DNA of 64,000 bases from assembly GCF_034718895.1 (NCBI RefSeq), contig NZ_JAYERP010000001.1:4473001-4537000 (forward strand), written 5' to 3'. Of this stretch, positions 49,925 through 58,207 are shown piece by piece (positions within the stretch are counted from its first letter, which is position 1; every line of letters starts with the position of its first letter). The translations under genes and the position numbers were made by a program. The stretch is from Paenibacillus phoenicis (lineage in GTDB: Bacteria > Bacillota > Bacilli > Paenibacillales > Paenibacillaceae). Below the pieces are notes generated by a model that made no database searches, was not told the origin of the DNA, and worked only from the letters and a program-made list of their open reading frames with translations.

Positions 49925-50959
49925 ATGCGTTTCATCAGTATCGAGGATATCGAACCGGGGCAATATTTAGGTAAAACGGTGTATTCCGCCAACGGCACCG
50001 TGTTGTTGTCGGCAGGGGTTCAGCTTACGGTTTTTATGATTAACACGCTTAAGCGGATCGGTGTGACAATGTTATACATTAAAGATCCGGAATTCGATGA
50101 TATCGAAATTGAAGATGTGCTCAGCGAGGCGACCAAGCAGGCGATGTTCCGGGAAATGTCCGAAACGTTGCAGGCTATTCGCTCCGGCAAGGATTGGAGC
50201 GCGCGCAAAATCAACGCGAGCGTGGATTCCCTGCTGACTGACGTGTTGAACAACAAAGAGGTATTGCTGCAGCTCACCGACATTCGGACAGCGGACAATG
50301 CCGCTTATCTTCATGCGGTGAACGTCAGCTTGATCTCTTCGATGATTGGACTGAATTTGGGGCTCGGGTATTCCCAACTCAAGGATTTGGCGATTGGCGC
50401 GCTGCTGCACGATATCGGCAAATCAGTGGAACTGCCGGAAGGAGCCAATCCAAAAGACCCTAAAAACCACCATACCTGGAGGGGTTACGAGCTGCTCCGC
50501 CATAAACGCGAATTTAATCTGTTGATCGCCCATACGGCATTGCAACACCATGAGCGTCTGGACGGCAAAGGAATCCCGCGGGGAATTGCCGGGGACGAGA
50601 TCCATCTGTTTCCGCGTATCGTCGCCGTCGCGAATATGTACGACAATTTGATCAGCGGCGCAAGCAAGGACGGGCGGGTCTTGCTGCCGCATGAGGCTTG
50701 CGAGCATTTGATGGCTTGCTCGGAACAGGAGCTGGACCACGAGGTGCTGGTGGAGTTTATGCGCATTATCTCCGTGTACCCGAACGGAACCTCAGTTCGT
50801 CTTGGGACGAAGGAAACCGGCGTGGTGGTCAGACAACACCGGGGATTACCGGGCCGGCCTGTTATTCGGATCGTGCGGGGCACCGGCGATGAGCTGGACG
50901 TGAATGAGGTTGATCTCGCGACTGAGACAACGTTGTTTATCGAGGCGGTTTTGGCGTGA
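49925..50959 (+). CDS. HD-GYP domain protein (cyclic-di-nucleotide phosphodiesterase-like)
   Basis: 344 residues. The N-terminal part (about 1-100) resembles the small domain often found before HD-GYP modules. The HD-GYP domain (about 125-300) shows ALLHDIGKSVELP (HD), HHTWRGYELL and LQHHERLDGKGIPRGIAGDE, where the GYP triad reads GKGIP, a common variant. It likely hydrolyses c-di-GMP or a related dinucleotide, or only binds it. A stop-proximal beta segment (KETGVVVRQHRGLPGRPVIR) follows. GGGGGATAA precedes ATG 49925. Confidence 0.88.
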   Translation: MRFISIEDIEPGQYLGKTVYSANGTVLLSAGVQLTVFMINTLKRIGVTMLYIKDPEFDDIEIEDVLSEATKQAMFREMSETLQAIRSGKDWSARKINASVDSLLTDVLNNKEVLLQLTDIRTADNAAYLHAVNVSLISSMIGLNLGLGYSQLKDLAIGALLHDIGKSVELPEGANPKDPKNHHTWRGYELLRHKREFNLLIAHTALQHHERLDGKGIPRGIAGDEIHLFPRIVAVANMYDNLISGASKDGRVLLPHEACEHLMACSEQELDHEVLVEFMRIISVYPNGTSVRLGTKETGVVVRQHRGLPGRPVIRIVRGTGDELDVNEVDLATETTLFIEAVLA

Positions 50960-51056
50960 ATCCTTGAATCGCGTGAGGCTGGATGCTATGATATTTGGAG
51001 TGTGCAAGCCTTACAAGCGAAAGGCAGCACGATTATGATTCAGGGGTGGCTGAAAC

Positions 51057-51299
51057 ATGGATATCGTTATTCCAATTATTACTTTAATCGTCGGTCTGGT
51101 TGGCGGTTTTGTGATCGGGGTCTTTTACCTCCGCAGACAGTTAACGAAGATGCAAAACGACCCGCAAATGCTGCAGAAGATGGCGAAGCAAATGGGGTAT
51201 AACCTGAACAGCAAGCAGATGCAGCGTGCGCAGCAGTTGATGAAGAATCAAGGCGGCCCATTGCCGGGGGCGGGACGAACGACGAAGAAGAGAAAATAA
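51057..51299 (+). CDS. yneF: YneF family (UPF0154) membrane protein
   Basis: An 80-residue protein with one membrane segment (IVIPIITLIVGLVGGFVIGV) followed by FYLRRQLTKMQNDPQMLQKM, the UPF0154 signature. The C-terminal half is hydrophilic and basic. The family is common in Bacillales, function unknown. AGGGGTGG precedes ATG 51057. FolE follows 42 bp later. Confidence 0.92.
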   Translation: MDIVIPIITLIVGLVGGFVIGVFYLRRQLTKMQNDPQMLQKMAKQMGYNLNSKQMQRAQQLMKNQGGPLPGAGRTTKKRK

Positions 51300-51341
51300 A
51301 GTAACGTTTCGCCATACTCTATGAAAGGAGGGGCGCTGAAG

Positions 51342-51935
51342 ATGTCCGGATTGAAAGATTACGTCAATACACGGGTAGGCGATCATCGGGAGCAAATCGA
51401 ATATCATGTTCGGGAAATCCTGAAATTGATCGGGGAAGACGTGAAACGCGAAGGGCTGCTCGAAACACCGGCCCGGGTGACGCGGATGTATGAAGAGATT
51501 TTTGCCGGGTATGAAGTCGATCCTCGGGATGTGCTGGGAGTTACCTTCGAGGAAAACCATGAAGAGCTTGTCATTGTGAAGGACATCGTCTATTACAGTC
51601 AATGCGAGCATCATATGGCGCCTTTCTTCGGCAAAGCCCATATCGGATATATTCCAAGCGGTCGAATCGCCGGGCTCAGCAAGCTGGCCCGTTTGGTAGA
51701 AGCGGTAACCCGACGCCTGCAGGTGCAGGAGCGGATTACCTCGCAAATTGCCGACATCATGGAAGAGGTGCTGCAGCCGAAAGGCGTGATGGTTGTCGTA
51801 GAGGGCGAGCACCTGTGCATGTGCTCTCGCGGCGTCAAGAAGCCAGGCAGCAAGACCGTGACCTCGGCCGTACGCGGAAGCTTCCGGAAGGATGCGGCTT
51901 CCCGGGCGGAGTTCCTTTCGCTCATCAAAGATTAG
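51342..51935 (+). CDS. folE: GTP cyclohydrolase I
   Basis: A 197-residue Zn enzyme converting GTP to dihydroneopterin triphosphate for folate. AAAGGAGG (51323-51330) places the start at ATG 51342; an upstream in-frame ATG (51321) overlaps that site. Signatures: [37 protein letters not shown] with the Zn-binding Cys-His set, [20 protein letters not shown] and [21 protein letters not shown] terminator follows directly. Confidence 0.95.
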   Translation: MSGLKDYVNTRVGDHREQIEYHVREILKLIGEDVKREGLLETPARVTRMYEEIFAGYEVDPRDVLGVTFEENHEELVIVKDIVYYSQCEHHMAPFFGKAHIGYIPSGRIAGLSKLARLVEAVTRRLQVQERITSQIADIMEEVLQPKGVMVVVEGEHLCMCSRGVKKPGSKTVTSAVRGSFRKDAASRAEFLSLIKD

Positions 51936-51943
51936 CCTTTATC

Positions 51944-51990
51944 AAAGACCTTTGGTTTCGAGTACAAGCCTCGTGAACCAAAGGTCTTTT
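51944..51990 (+). terminator. Terminator of folE
   Basis: Stem AAAGACCTTTGGTTTC / GAACCAAAGGTCTTT with a 15-nt loop and TTTTTA. Confidence 0.9.
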
Positions 51991-52095
51991 TATAGTTCTT
52001 ATTATTGGTACGGACACGTTGTACAGCAATTAAATAACACCATCATTATTCTGTTACTAGCTCTTATCCTCTTCAAAGTGAGCAAAAGAAAGTGA
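51973..52095 (+). CDS. Possible 40-aa single-span membrane protein
   Basis: From GTG 51973 the frame reads MNQRSFYSSYYWYGHVVQQL and then NNTIIILLLALILFKVSKRK, a clean membrane segment with a basic end. The start codon lies in the folE terminator and lacks a ribosome-binding site, so the true start, if any, is uncertain. Tyr/Gly-rich short membrane peptides are common among sporulation proteins of Bacillales. Confidence 0.3.
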   Translation: MNQRSFYSSYYWYGHVVQQLNNTIIILLLALILFKVSKRK

Positions 52096-52106
52096 ACCAT
52101 AATAAC

Positions 52107-52147
52107 AAAATGGCAGTCGTTTAAAACGGCTGCCATTTTAGTTTTTT
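52107..52147. terminator. Bidirectional terminator
   Basis: Stem AAAATGGCAGTCGTTT / AAACGGCTGCCATTTT with T-runs on both sides. The stop codon of the SOD-fusion gene (52121-52123) is in its centre. Confidence 0.85.
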
Positions 52148-53563
52148 CGCGGCTTCGTACCGTTTGGCGACGGCGGGCCAATAGACGACGTTCCACCAAT
52201 CTTTGATGTAGTTGGCGCGTGCGTTTTGATGCTTCAGGTAATACGCATGCTCCCAGACGTCCAGCGGCAGCAGCGGAACGACGTCCCATTGCGACAGGTT
52301 CTGGTGCTTCTCCGCTGTGAGGATCTCCAGCCGGTGAGCGCGCGGGCTCCACACCAGGATGGCCCAGCCGCCGCCTTCGACTTTGGCAGCTGCTTCAGAG
52401 AACTGTTTATGGAACGCGTCGTAGCTGCCGAAATCGCGTTTGATCTGCTCCAGCAGCTCGCCTTGCGGTTTGCCGCCGCCCTTCGGATTCATAATGTCCC
52501 AGAAAATCGTATGCAGGTAATGTCCCGCACCGTTAAAGGCCAGCTCCCGCTCCCAATGCTTCACCAAATCAAAATTGCCGGATTTCCGCGCCTCCTGCAG
52601 CTTGAGTTCCGCTTTGTTCAAATCGTCAACATACGTCTTGTGATGCTTGTCGTGATGAATGCGCATCGTCTGTTCATCGATGTAAGGCTCCAGCGCGTTG
52701 TATGGATAAGGCAGCGGAGGGAGCGTATGTCCGCCGATCGGGACGGAGTGTTCCGGTACGCGCGCCGTAATCGCTTCCGCGTTGTTGTCAGCGGCTGGTT
52801 CTTGGCGGAGGCTGAGCTCATCCTGTTCCTGCACATGCACCTGCACGACTTCTGCTGCAAGGGTGGCCTCGGACACGTCCGCCGCTCCTGGCACGTCTTG
52901 CTCCTCGGGCGTGTTTGCTGCTTCGGAGGCGTCCGCTCTGTTTTGCTCGGCGGAGGTGGTTGCGTCCGTTTCGGCCGTCAAGTCCAGTTGCTCGGACGTG
53001 GTGAAGGCTGTTAACTCCTGCGGCTCTTCTTCGTTGGCCGAGTCGAAAGACGCTTGTTCGCGGTATATTGGCTGCCCAGCAGCCGCGTGGTAAGGATCGG
53101 GATACGGCGGCGCTCCGGCCATGCTGCCGGCGATTTCTCCCGGCCGATTCAGCCGCTCAAGCACCTCAAGGAAATACGCCGATTCCCGGATGATGTGCAG
53201 CAGCACCACGGGAGCCAGCGGCACCGACTTCACGGCCGCGCTATGCTTCAGCATGTACTCCAGATGGCGGATAAATTCCTGCGACTGCTGACACGAGGCT
53301 CGCAGAAGCCGTTCCGTCTGGCGGATGATCTCTGGACTCGAGGCGGCGTGAGGTGTGGCCAAGGCGTATTGCAGCAGCTTGTCAGCTGCGGCCTCCGTCC
53401 CTTCAAAGATCGGCTTCCATTCCTCCAGCAGCCGAACGTAATCGGCCTCCAGGCGGGGAACAATCGCCTGAATGACTTCCGTGTGCTCCGCTTCTTGTTG
53501 CTTCCAGAAACGGATTTCCTCCAATATGCGCACAGGCAAAAAAGGCCCGTATACAAACAACAT
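52121..53563 (-). CDS. DUF2935 - superoxide dismutase fusion protein
   Basis: A 480-residue cytoplasmic protein. Residues about 1-140 are a DUF2935-type helical domain (RILEEIRFWKQQEAEHTEVI; LLRASCQQSQEFIRHLEYML) with His/Glu pairs that look like a metal site. Residues about 145-270 form a long acidic Glu/Ala/Thr-rich linker. The rest is a complete Fe/Mn SOD domain ([47 protein letters not shown]) with the His and Asp ligands. The Gln of usual Mn-SOD differs locally. The combination suggests a two-site oxidative-stress or metal-storage protein. Confidence 0.88.
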   Translation of the reverse strand: MLFVYGPFLPVRILEEIRFWKQQEAEHTEVIQAIVPRLEADYVRLLEEWKPIFEGTEAAADKLLQYALATPHAASSPEIIRQTERLLRASCQQSQEFIRHLEYMLKHSAAVKSVPLAPVVLLHIIRESAYFLEVLERLNRPGEIAGSMAGAPPYPDPYHAAAGQPIYREQASFDSANEEEPQELTAFTTSEQLDLTAETDATTSAEQNRADASEAANTPEEQDVPGAADVSEATLAAEVVQVHVQEQDELSLRQEPAADNNAEAITARVPEHSVPIGGHTLPPLPYPYNALEPYIDEQTMRIHHDKHHKTYVDDLNKAELKLQEARKSGNFDLVKHWERELAFNGAGHYLHTIFWDIMNPKGGGKPQGELLEQIKRDFGSYDAFHKQFSEAAAKVEGGGWAILVWSPRAHRLEILTAEKHQNLSQWDVVPLLPLDVWEHAYYLKHQNARANYIKDWWNVVYWPAVAKRYEAAKKLKWQPF

Positions 53564-53631
53564 TCGGCCTACCTCCTCAGGGATAAGAAGTACATTACTA
53601 CCAGCTTATTGGTGAGGAGGGTTGGCTTATG

Positions 53632-54663
53632 CTATTCGGATGCGGACCCGGTTTGAATATTCGTTTTTTGGGAGGCGAGCTTGATCTGGCCCAGGAACAA
53701 CGACACTTTACGCAGATATTCCTTCGGATGCTCGCGGAAAATCAACTCATGATGCGCGCCGTCTACGATCCATACGCTAGAAATAGGGTTCGTTTGGTTG
53801 GCCGCCAGTTTCTCAGCGATGGGGTAAGGCGCTTTCTCATCCTCGGTGCCGTGGATGAACAGGATCGGGAAGGGATAATCTTCCGATTTGACCTGGGTAT
53901 ACGGAATTTGCCGCAGGCTGGTACCGTTTAACACCGGAAGCAGCATACCGATAATCTCCAGCGACGGATGGCGCGGCAGGTCGATGTGCTGGCGGATGTT
54001 GTGGTACATCGTATCCGGCTCCAGCAGGAACGTGCTGTCGAGAATCATGCCGTCGATGTCCGGGCTTTTTAAACCGGCTTGCAGTGCAGTGCCGGCCCCC
54101 ATGGAGAAGCCCCAGACGATGATCTCTTGGCTGCCCAGTTGTTTGGCAACCTGGATCGCTCCGAGCAGCTGCTGGGCTTCTTTTTTGCCGCCGGTGGCGA
54201 CCTCCTTGCTGTTCTCCGCAGCAAAGCCGTAATCAAACATCAGGACATTAAAATTCAGACGATGGGCAAAATTGGCCAGATCATACATCGGAATCCAGTA
54301 CTCCTCGCGGTTGGCCCCATACCCATGGCTAAATACGATCGTTTTGACGGAATCTTCCGCCGGAATATACCATCCTTGCATCATTCGGCTCCCGTCAGCC
54401 GCGGGGAAGGTGATGTTCTGGTAATCCAAATTAATAGACAGCTTCGGATTGGAATAAAGCGGCGCCACCTTGGGGTTGGAGAGCACCCAGGCGATATAGC
54501 CGTGCAGCGAGATAAAGCAGAAGATCAGGAAGAACAGCACGGATAATAAGAGGGCAATGATAATGTTTTTGATGCTGATGTGCCGGGCTGTTGCCGCGGG
54601 AACATCGCCGGAAACGTACGCCGAAGGAGGCAAGGGAAGATCATTTCGACCGGTGTGGCTCAT
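53632..54663 (-). CDS. Membrane-anchored alpha/beta hydrolase (second copy)
   Basis: 343 residues from ATG 54663, which follows GGGAGGG; the frame continues to 54828 without such a site. It has one membrane anchor (about residues 28-56; IIIALLLSVLFFLIFCFISL), then an alpha/beta hydrolase fold: KTIVFSHGYGANREEYWIPM, the nucleophile in WGFSMGAGTALQAG, FPILFIHGTEDEKAPYPIAE and a final DGAHHELIF with the His. It is related to the hydrolase at 12627-13580. Extracytoplasmic esterase or lipase activity is likely. Confidence 0.85.
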   Translation of the reverse strand: MSHTGRNDLPLPPSAYVSGDVPAATARHISIKNIIIALLLSVLFFLIFCFISLHGYIAWVLSNPKVAPLYSNPKLSINLDYQNITFPAADGSRMMQGWYIPAEDSVKTIVFSHGYGANREEYWIPMYDLANFAHRLNFNVLMFDYGFAAENSKEVATGGKKEAQQLLGAIQVAKQLGSQEIIVWGFSMGAGTALQAGLKSPDIDGMILDSTFLLEPDTMYHNIRQHIDLPRHPSLEIIGMLLPVLNGTSLRQIPYTQVKSEDYPFPILFIHGTEDEKAPYPIAEKLAANQTNPISSVWIVDGAHHELIFREHPKEYLRKVSLFLGQIKLASQKTNIQTGSASE

Positions 54664-54827
54664 ACGCTTCCCTCCCATTACTAGATTATATGATTGAAAT
54701 TTGGACTGTTTACAATTGAAGAAAACGCTTTTAATGGAGGGGGATCGAAGAAAATGTCGAAATAACACGATTCCCCTGAATTTAATCGTAAGTCGATCCC
54801 TGTTGAATGTCAATGGAAGGTGTTTCA

Positions 54828-54885
54828 TTGACGGAATTTCGCTTCTTTCATATAATTTATGTAACCGAGTTTCATATAGTGAAAC
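54828..54885 (+). promoter_or_regulatory. Strong promoter and operator of the iclR-type gene
   Basis: TTGACG (54828-54833), 17-bp spacer, TATAAT (54851-54856). Downstream, at about +7 to +23, is a perfect inverted repeat GTTTCA / TGAAAC with a 5-bp spacer (54869-54885). Repressor binding here would block the promoter. The same 6-5-6 site precedes acnA (63105-63121). Confidence 0.75.
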
Positions 54886-54901
54886 CTAAGGAGGATGCCG
54901 G

Positions 54902-55642
54902 ATGGAAGACCGGAAGCTGACGGTGCGCGCGGTTGAGCGGGCTTTGGATATATTGGGATGTTTCACAAAAGCAAGCGATCTGGGGCTGACGGAGATCGCC
55001 GCCGAAATCGGCCTGCATAAAAGCACGGTCCATCGCTTGTTGACCACGCTGGAGGAGCGGGGCTTTGTGATCCGTGATCCTGCTACGGAGAAGTACCGTC
55101 TCGGCCTGAAGATCTGGGAGCTGTCGACCCATATGTCCCACAGCGACGATCCCGCTGTGCTGCTGCTGCCGCAGATGGAGCGGCTGCGCGACCGGCTCGG
55201 CGAGACGGTCAGCCTTTATTTACGTGACGGCATTGAGCGGATACGGATTCAGGCGGTGCAGAGCAACCAGGCCATCCGCCGGGTCGCGCCGGTCGGGGCG
55301 CGGCTGCCGCTGTACGTGGGCGCGTCCAGCAAGGTGCTCGTCGCCTACTCGGGCGAAGAGGTGCTCCAGGCGGTGCTGGACAGCCCGGACTGGCCGCCGA
55401 CGATCGATAAGGCGGCCTATGTGGCGCAGCTGGAGGATATCCGCAAGGCGGGATATGCCACCAGCTACGAGGAGCGGGAGCCGGGGGCGTCCGCCGTCTC
55501 CGCGCCGATATTTGACCGGACAGGGAAGCTTGCAGCCGCCCTGTCCGTGTCGGGGCCGGTCAGCCGCTTGACGCTGCAGCGGCTGGAGGAATACGGGCCG
55601 ATCCTGGTGGAGGCGGCCCGGGAGATGGGCATGCTGATGTAG
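54902..55642 (+). CDS. IclR-family transcriptional regulator
   Basis: 246 residues. An N-terminal winged helix (VRAVERALDILGCFTKASDL; GLTEIAAEIGLHKSTVHRLL) leads to an effector-binding IclR domain (GETVSLYLRDGIERIRIQAV; RLPLYVGASSKVLVAYSGEE; ATSYEEREPGASAVSAPIFD). ATG 54902 follows AAGGAGGATG. The operator just upstream suggests autorepression. Small organic acids or aromatic or glyoxylate-type ligands are usual for the family; the acnA operator suggests a link to the TCA cycle. Confidence 0.9.
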   Translation: MEDRKLTVRAVERALDILGCFTKASDLGLTEIAAEIGLHKSTVHRLLTTLEERGFVIRDPATEKYRLGLKIWELSTHMSHSDDPAVLLLPQMERLRDRLGETVSLYLRDGIERIRIQAVQSNQAIRRVAPVGARLPLYVGASSKVLVAYSGEEVLQAVLDSPDWPPTIDKAAYVAQLEDIRKAGYATSYEEREPGASAVSAPIFDRTGKLAAALSVSGPVSRLTLQRLEEYGPILVEAAREMGMLM

Positions 55643-55688
55643 GCGCGCCTGGCGGCAGCCGCGATCATCATGCCTTGCATGGCCAAAA

Positions 55689-55726
55689 CGCCTGCGCGAG
55701 GGGGAACCCTGTGCAGGCGCTTTTTG
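55689..55726 (+). terminator. Terminator of iclR-type gene
   Basis: Stem CGCCTGC / GCAGGCG with an 18-nt loop, then CTTTTTG. Confidence 0.7.
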
Positions 55727-55869
55727 CGTTGTTATTGGAATCACGATAACTCCGAAATGGCTTCAATAGGGCTTGAAAAAAATGTGCTTTATTTTATTAA
55801 AAATGCAACATTGCTCCTTTTTTTAATTCTTTATGCAACGCCAGTGCCACAACAGGCGAAGCTTCCAGC

Positions 55870-56530
55870 AATAAGGCCACTTTTTACCGCTATATACTCA
55901 CGGAGATTAAGCTTCGCTGCGAATAGCGGTAATATATGGCCTTATTGGGCTCGATAAACGCCACAACAGGCGAAGCTTCCAGCAATAAGGCCACTTTTTA
56001 CCGCTATATACTCACGGAGATTAAGCTTCGCCGCAAATAGCGGTAATCTTTGGCCTTATTGGGCTCGATGAACGCCCCGGCAGGCGTAGCAGCCCGCGAT
56101 AAGGCCACTTTTTACCGCTATATATTCACGGAGATAAGCTTCGCTGCGAATAGCGGTAATATATGGCCTTATTAGGCCCAATATACGCCACAACAGGCGA
56201 AGCAGCCAGCAATAAGGCCACTTTTTACCGCTATATACTCACGGGGATGAAGCTTCGCCGCAAATAGCGGTAATCTTTGGCCTTATTGGGCTCGATGAAC
56301 GCCCCGGCAGGCGTAGCAGCCCGCGATAAGGCCACTTTTTACCGCTATAAGAGCACAAGGACGAAGCTTCGCCGCAAATAGCGGTAATCTTTGGCCTTAT
56401 TGGGCTCGAAAAACGCCACAACAGGCGAAGCAGCCCGCGATAAGGCCACTTTTTACCGCTATATATTCACGGAGATAAGCTTCGCTGCGAATAGCGGTAA
56501 TATATGGCCTTATTAGGCCCAATATACGCC
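55870..56530. repeat. Second tandem array of the 113-bp repeat, six copies
   Basis: Units begin at 55870, 55984, 56098, 56211, 56325 and 56439 (113-114 bp apart). Each has ATAAGGCC..TACCGCTA and the reverse complement TAGCGGTA..GGCCTTAT. It fills most of the 907-bp gap (55643-56549). Variation between units (for example CACAACAGGCG versus CCCGGCAGGCG) alternates, implying copy-number change by unequal exchange. ORFs in it are by-products of the repeat. Confidence 0.9.
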
Positions 56531-56549
56531 ATAATAAGTGCAACGCGGC

Positions 56550-58172
56550 TTACTTGATCCCCTGAACCCAAGCTGCAATATCGTCGATGATCTCCTTGGA
56601 GACGTTGGACGGTTGGGCGTACTCGGCGCCGATCGAGAGGCCATCCACTTTGGCCAGCAGGTGGTTGACCTGCGGATACGATTTAAACGCGACGTCTTTG
56701 CGGTTTTGCAGCGCGGTTTTCCAGCCTTCAAATTGCTTCATCGTCACTTGCCAATCGTTCTCGCCTTGCAGGATCAGCATCGGAACGGATTGCTGCTTGG
56801 CGAACTCGGCCGGCACGTAGTTTTTCTGCTCAAACCACCAGTACGCCGGTTGGGTCGGGAATTGCTCCGGCATATGGTCAACCGTATACTGCGGGTCGTT
56901 GACCATCGCGGCGATCGACGTATACATCGCAGCTTGCTGCTCGTAAGGCGCCGGGTCCAGGCCGAGCTCCTTCACACGGCTGACGAGCTCCGCTTGCTGC
57001 TCAACCAACACATCGGCGAATTTGCCGCTTGGTCCGGACAGCAAGATTGTCCCGGCGATGTCGCCGCTGGTATCGCCTGCGATGATCAACGGCATCGCAT
57101 AACCGCCTTGGCTATGGCCGACGACAAAGATGCGGGAGGCATCGATCTCCGGTGTCTGTTTCAATAACGCGACCGCCTTCAGGGCATCGTCGACCGTCTC
57201 TTTTTTCAGCGTAAACTTCGAATCGGCGGCCACTTTAAAGGTATGCTCGTACGTGACTTTGTCGTACCGCAGAACGGCGATGCCTTGCGCAGCCAGGCCC
57301 ACCGCCAGGTCACGGAACGGCTTGGCGCTGCCGATCGCCTCGTCCCGATCGTTGGTTCCGGAGCCGTGCACCAGCACAACGGCAGGGAACGGGCCGTTGC
57401 CCACAGGCAGCGTTAAGGTGCCCGGCAAGGCCATGGCGCCTTCCCCAACGGTGACTTCCCGCTCAGTATAAGCGGCGGCATCTTCGTAGGCAGGCTTTTG
57501 GTAGGCCGAGCTGGCAGCGGCAGCGATATACATATCGTCGATCTCACCGGCGGCATTCAGCCGCAGCGTTAAGTTCACAGGAACTGCGGCCGTTTGAAAG
57601 GCGTACGTTACGTTGCGGTGGACGGTATTGGACGTTTCACTCTTGGATGGAGTGCCAACCACTTTGCCGAACACCGCTTCATAATTGGCCCATAGCTGGT
57701 TCAGCAGGGAAGCCGGAAGGTAAGAAGATGCAGAGGCGCTGACGTATTTCGCCGCTTCGGCGCCGTTACCGGCAAGCAGCGCTTTCAGGAACAAGTCGGC
57801 GGAGTCCGCAGCTTCCGCATCCGTCTGCGCCGATTCATTTTCCCCAAACACCTCAACCAGCCATTTGGCATCGACCAGCGCCCGGCCGTTCGTTATACGT
57901 ACAGGCTCCCCTAAAATAGTACGTTTCCCGTCCACCAACGCTTCCGACGAATCGAGGGTCAGCTCCAGCTTATGTCCGTCCTTGGTGATGAGGATGCTGC
58001 GGCTTTCCGGCAGCCAATCTACTTGCGCGCCAAAGTCTTCGGCCGCTTTCCGTACAGGGATGAGCGCAGTGGCGCTTTGCTGAGATGCCAGAGCGGATGC
58101 TGGCGGAAGTGCCAGACTAAGGGTGAGTGCAACAGCGGCGGCATGCTTGAATAGTTGGGATCGTTGGGTCAT
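56550..58172 (-). CDS. Secreted alpha/beta hydrolase with copper-amine-oxidase-N-like domain
   Basis: 540 residues. ATG 58172 follows AAGGAGG; the frame extends to 58196 without need. A Sec signal peptide (about residues 1-30, ending SALAS) leads to a copper-amine-oxidase-N-like fold (about 35-110; LIPVRKAAEDFGAQVDWLPE), a DUF3887-like segment (about 120-210) and an alpha/beta hydrolase (about 230-540) with VVLVHGSGTNDRDEA, VVGHSQGGYAMPL (Ser) and VPMLILQGENDW. In Paenibacillus the first domain is widespread as a surface-associated module. The substrate is unknown. Confidence 0.87.
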   Translation of the reverse strand: MTQRSQLFKHAAAVALTLSLALPPASALASQQSATALIPVRKAAEDFGAQVDWLPESRSILITKDGHKLELTLDSSEALVDGKRTILGEPVRITNGRALVDAKWLVEVFGENESAQTDAEAADSADLFLKALLAGNGAEAAKYVSASASSYLPASLLNQLWANYEAVFGKVVGTPSKSETSNTVHRNVTYAFQTAAVPVNLTLRLNAAGEIDDMYIAAAASSAYQKPAYEDAAAYTEREVTVGEGAMALPGTLTLPVGNGPFPAVVLVHGSGTNDRDEAIGSAKPFRDLAVGLAAQGIAVLRYDKVTYEHTFKVAADSKFTLKKETVDDALKAVALLKQTPEIDASRIFVVGHSQGGYAMPLIIAGDTSGDIAGTILLSGPSGKFADVLVEQQAELVSRVKELGLDPAPYEQQAAMYTSIAAMVNDPQYTVDHMPEQFPTQPAYWWFEQKNYVPAEFAKQQSVPMLILQGENDWQVTMKQFEGWKTALQNRKDVAFKSYPQVNHLLAKVDGLSIGAEYAQPSNVSKEIIDDIAAWVQGIK

Positions 58173-58207
58173 TTCATTTTCCTCCTTAAATATCAAATGA
58201 GCTTCAT

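Noticed and set aside
56239-56421. 60-codon ORF in the second repeat array
   Set aside because: It arises from the repeated unit (two copies of the same peptide) and has no start signal.
45271-56530. The two 113-bp arrays as CRISPR arrays
   Set aside because: The whole 113-bp unit repeats, including what would be spacers. There are no cas genes and no 25-40-bp repeat with unique spacers.
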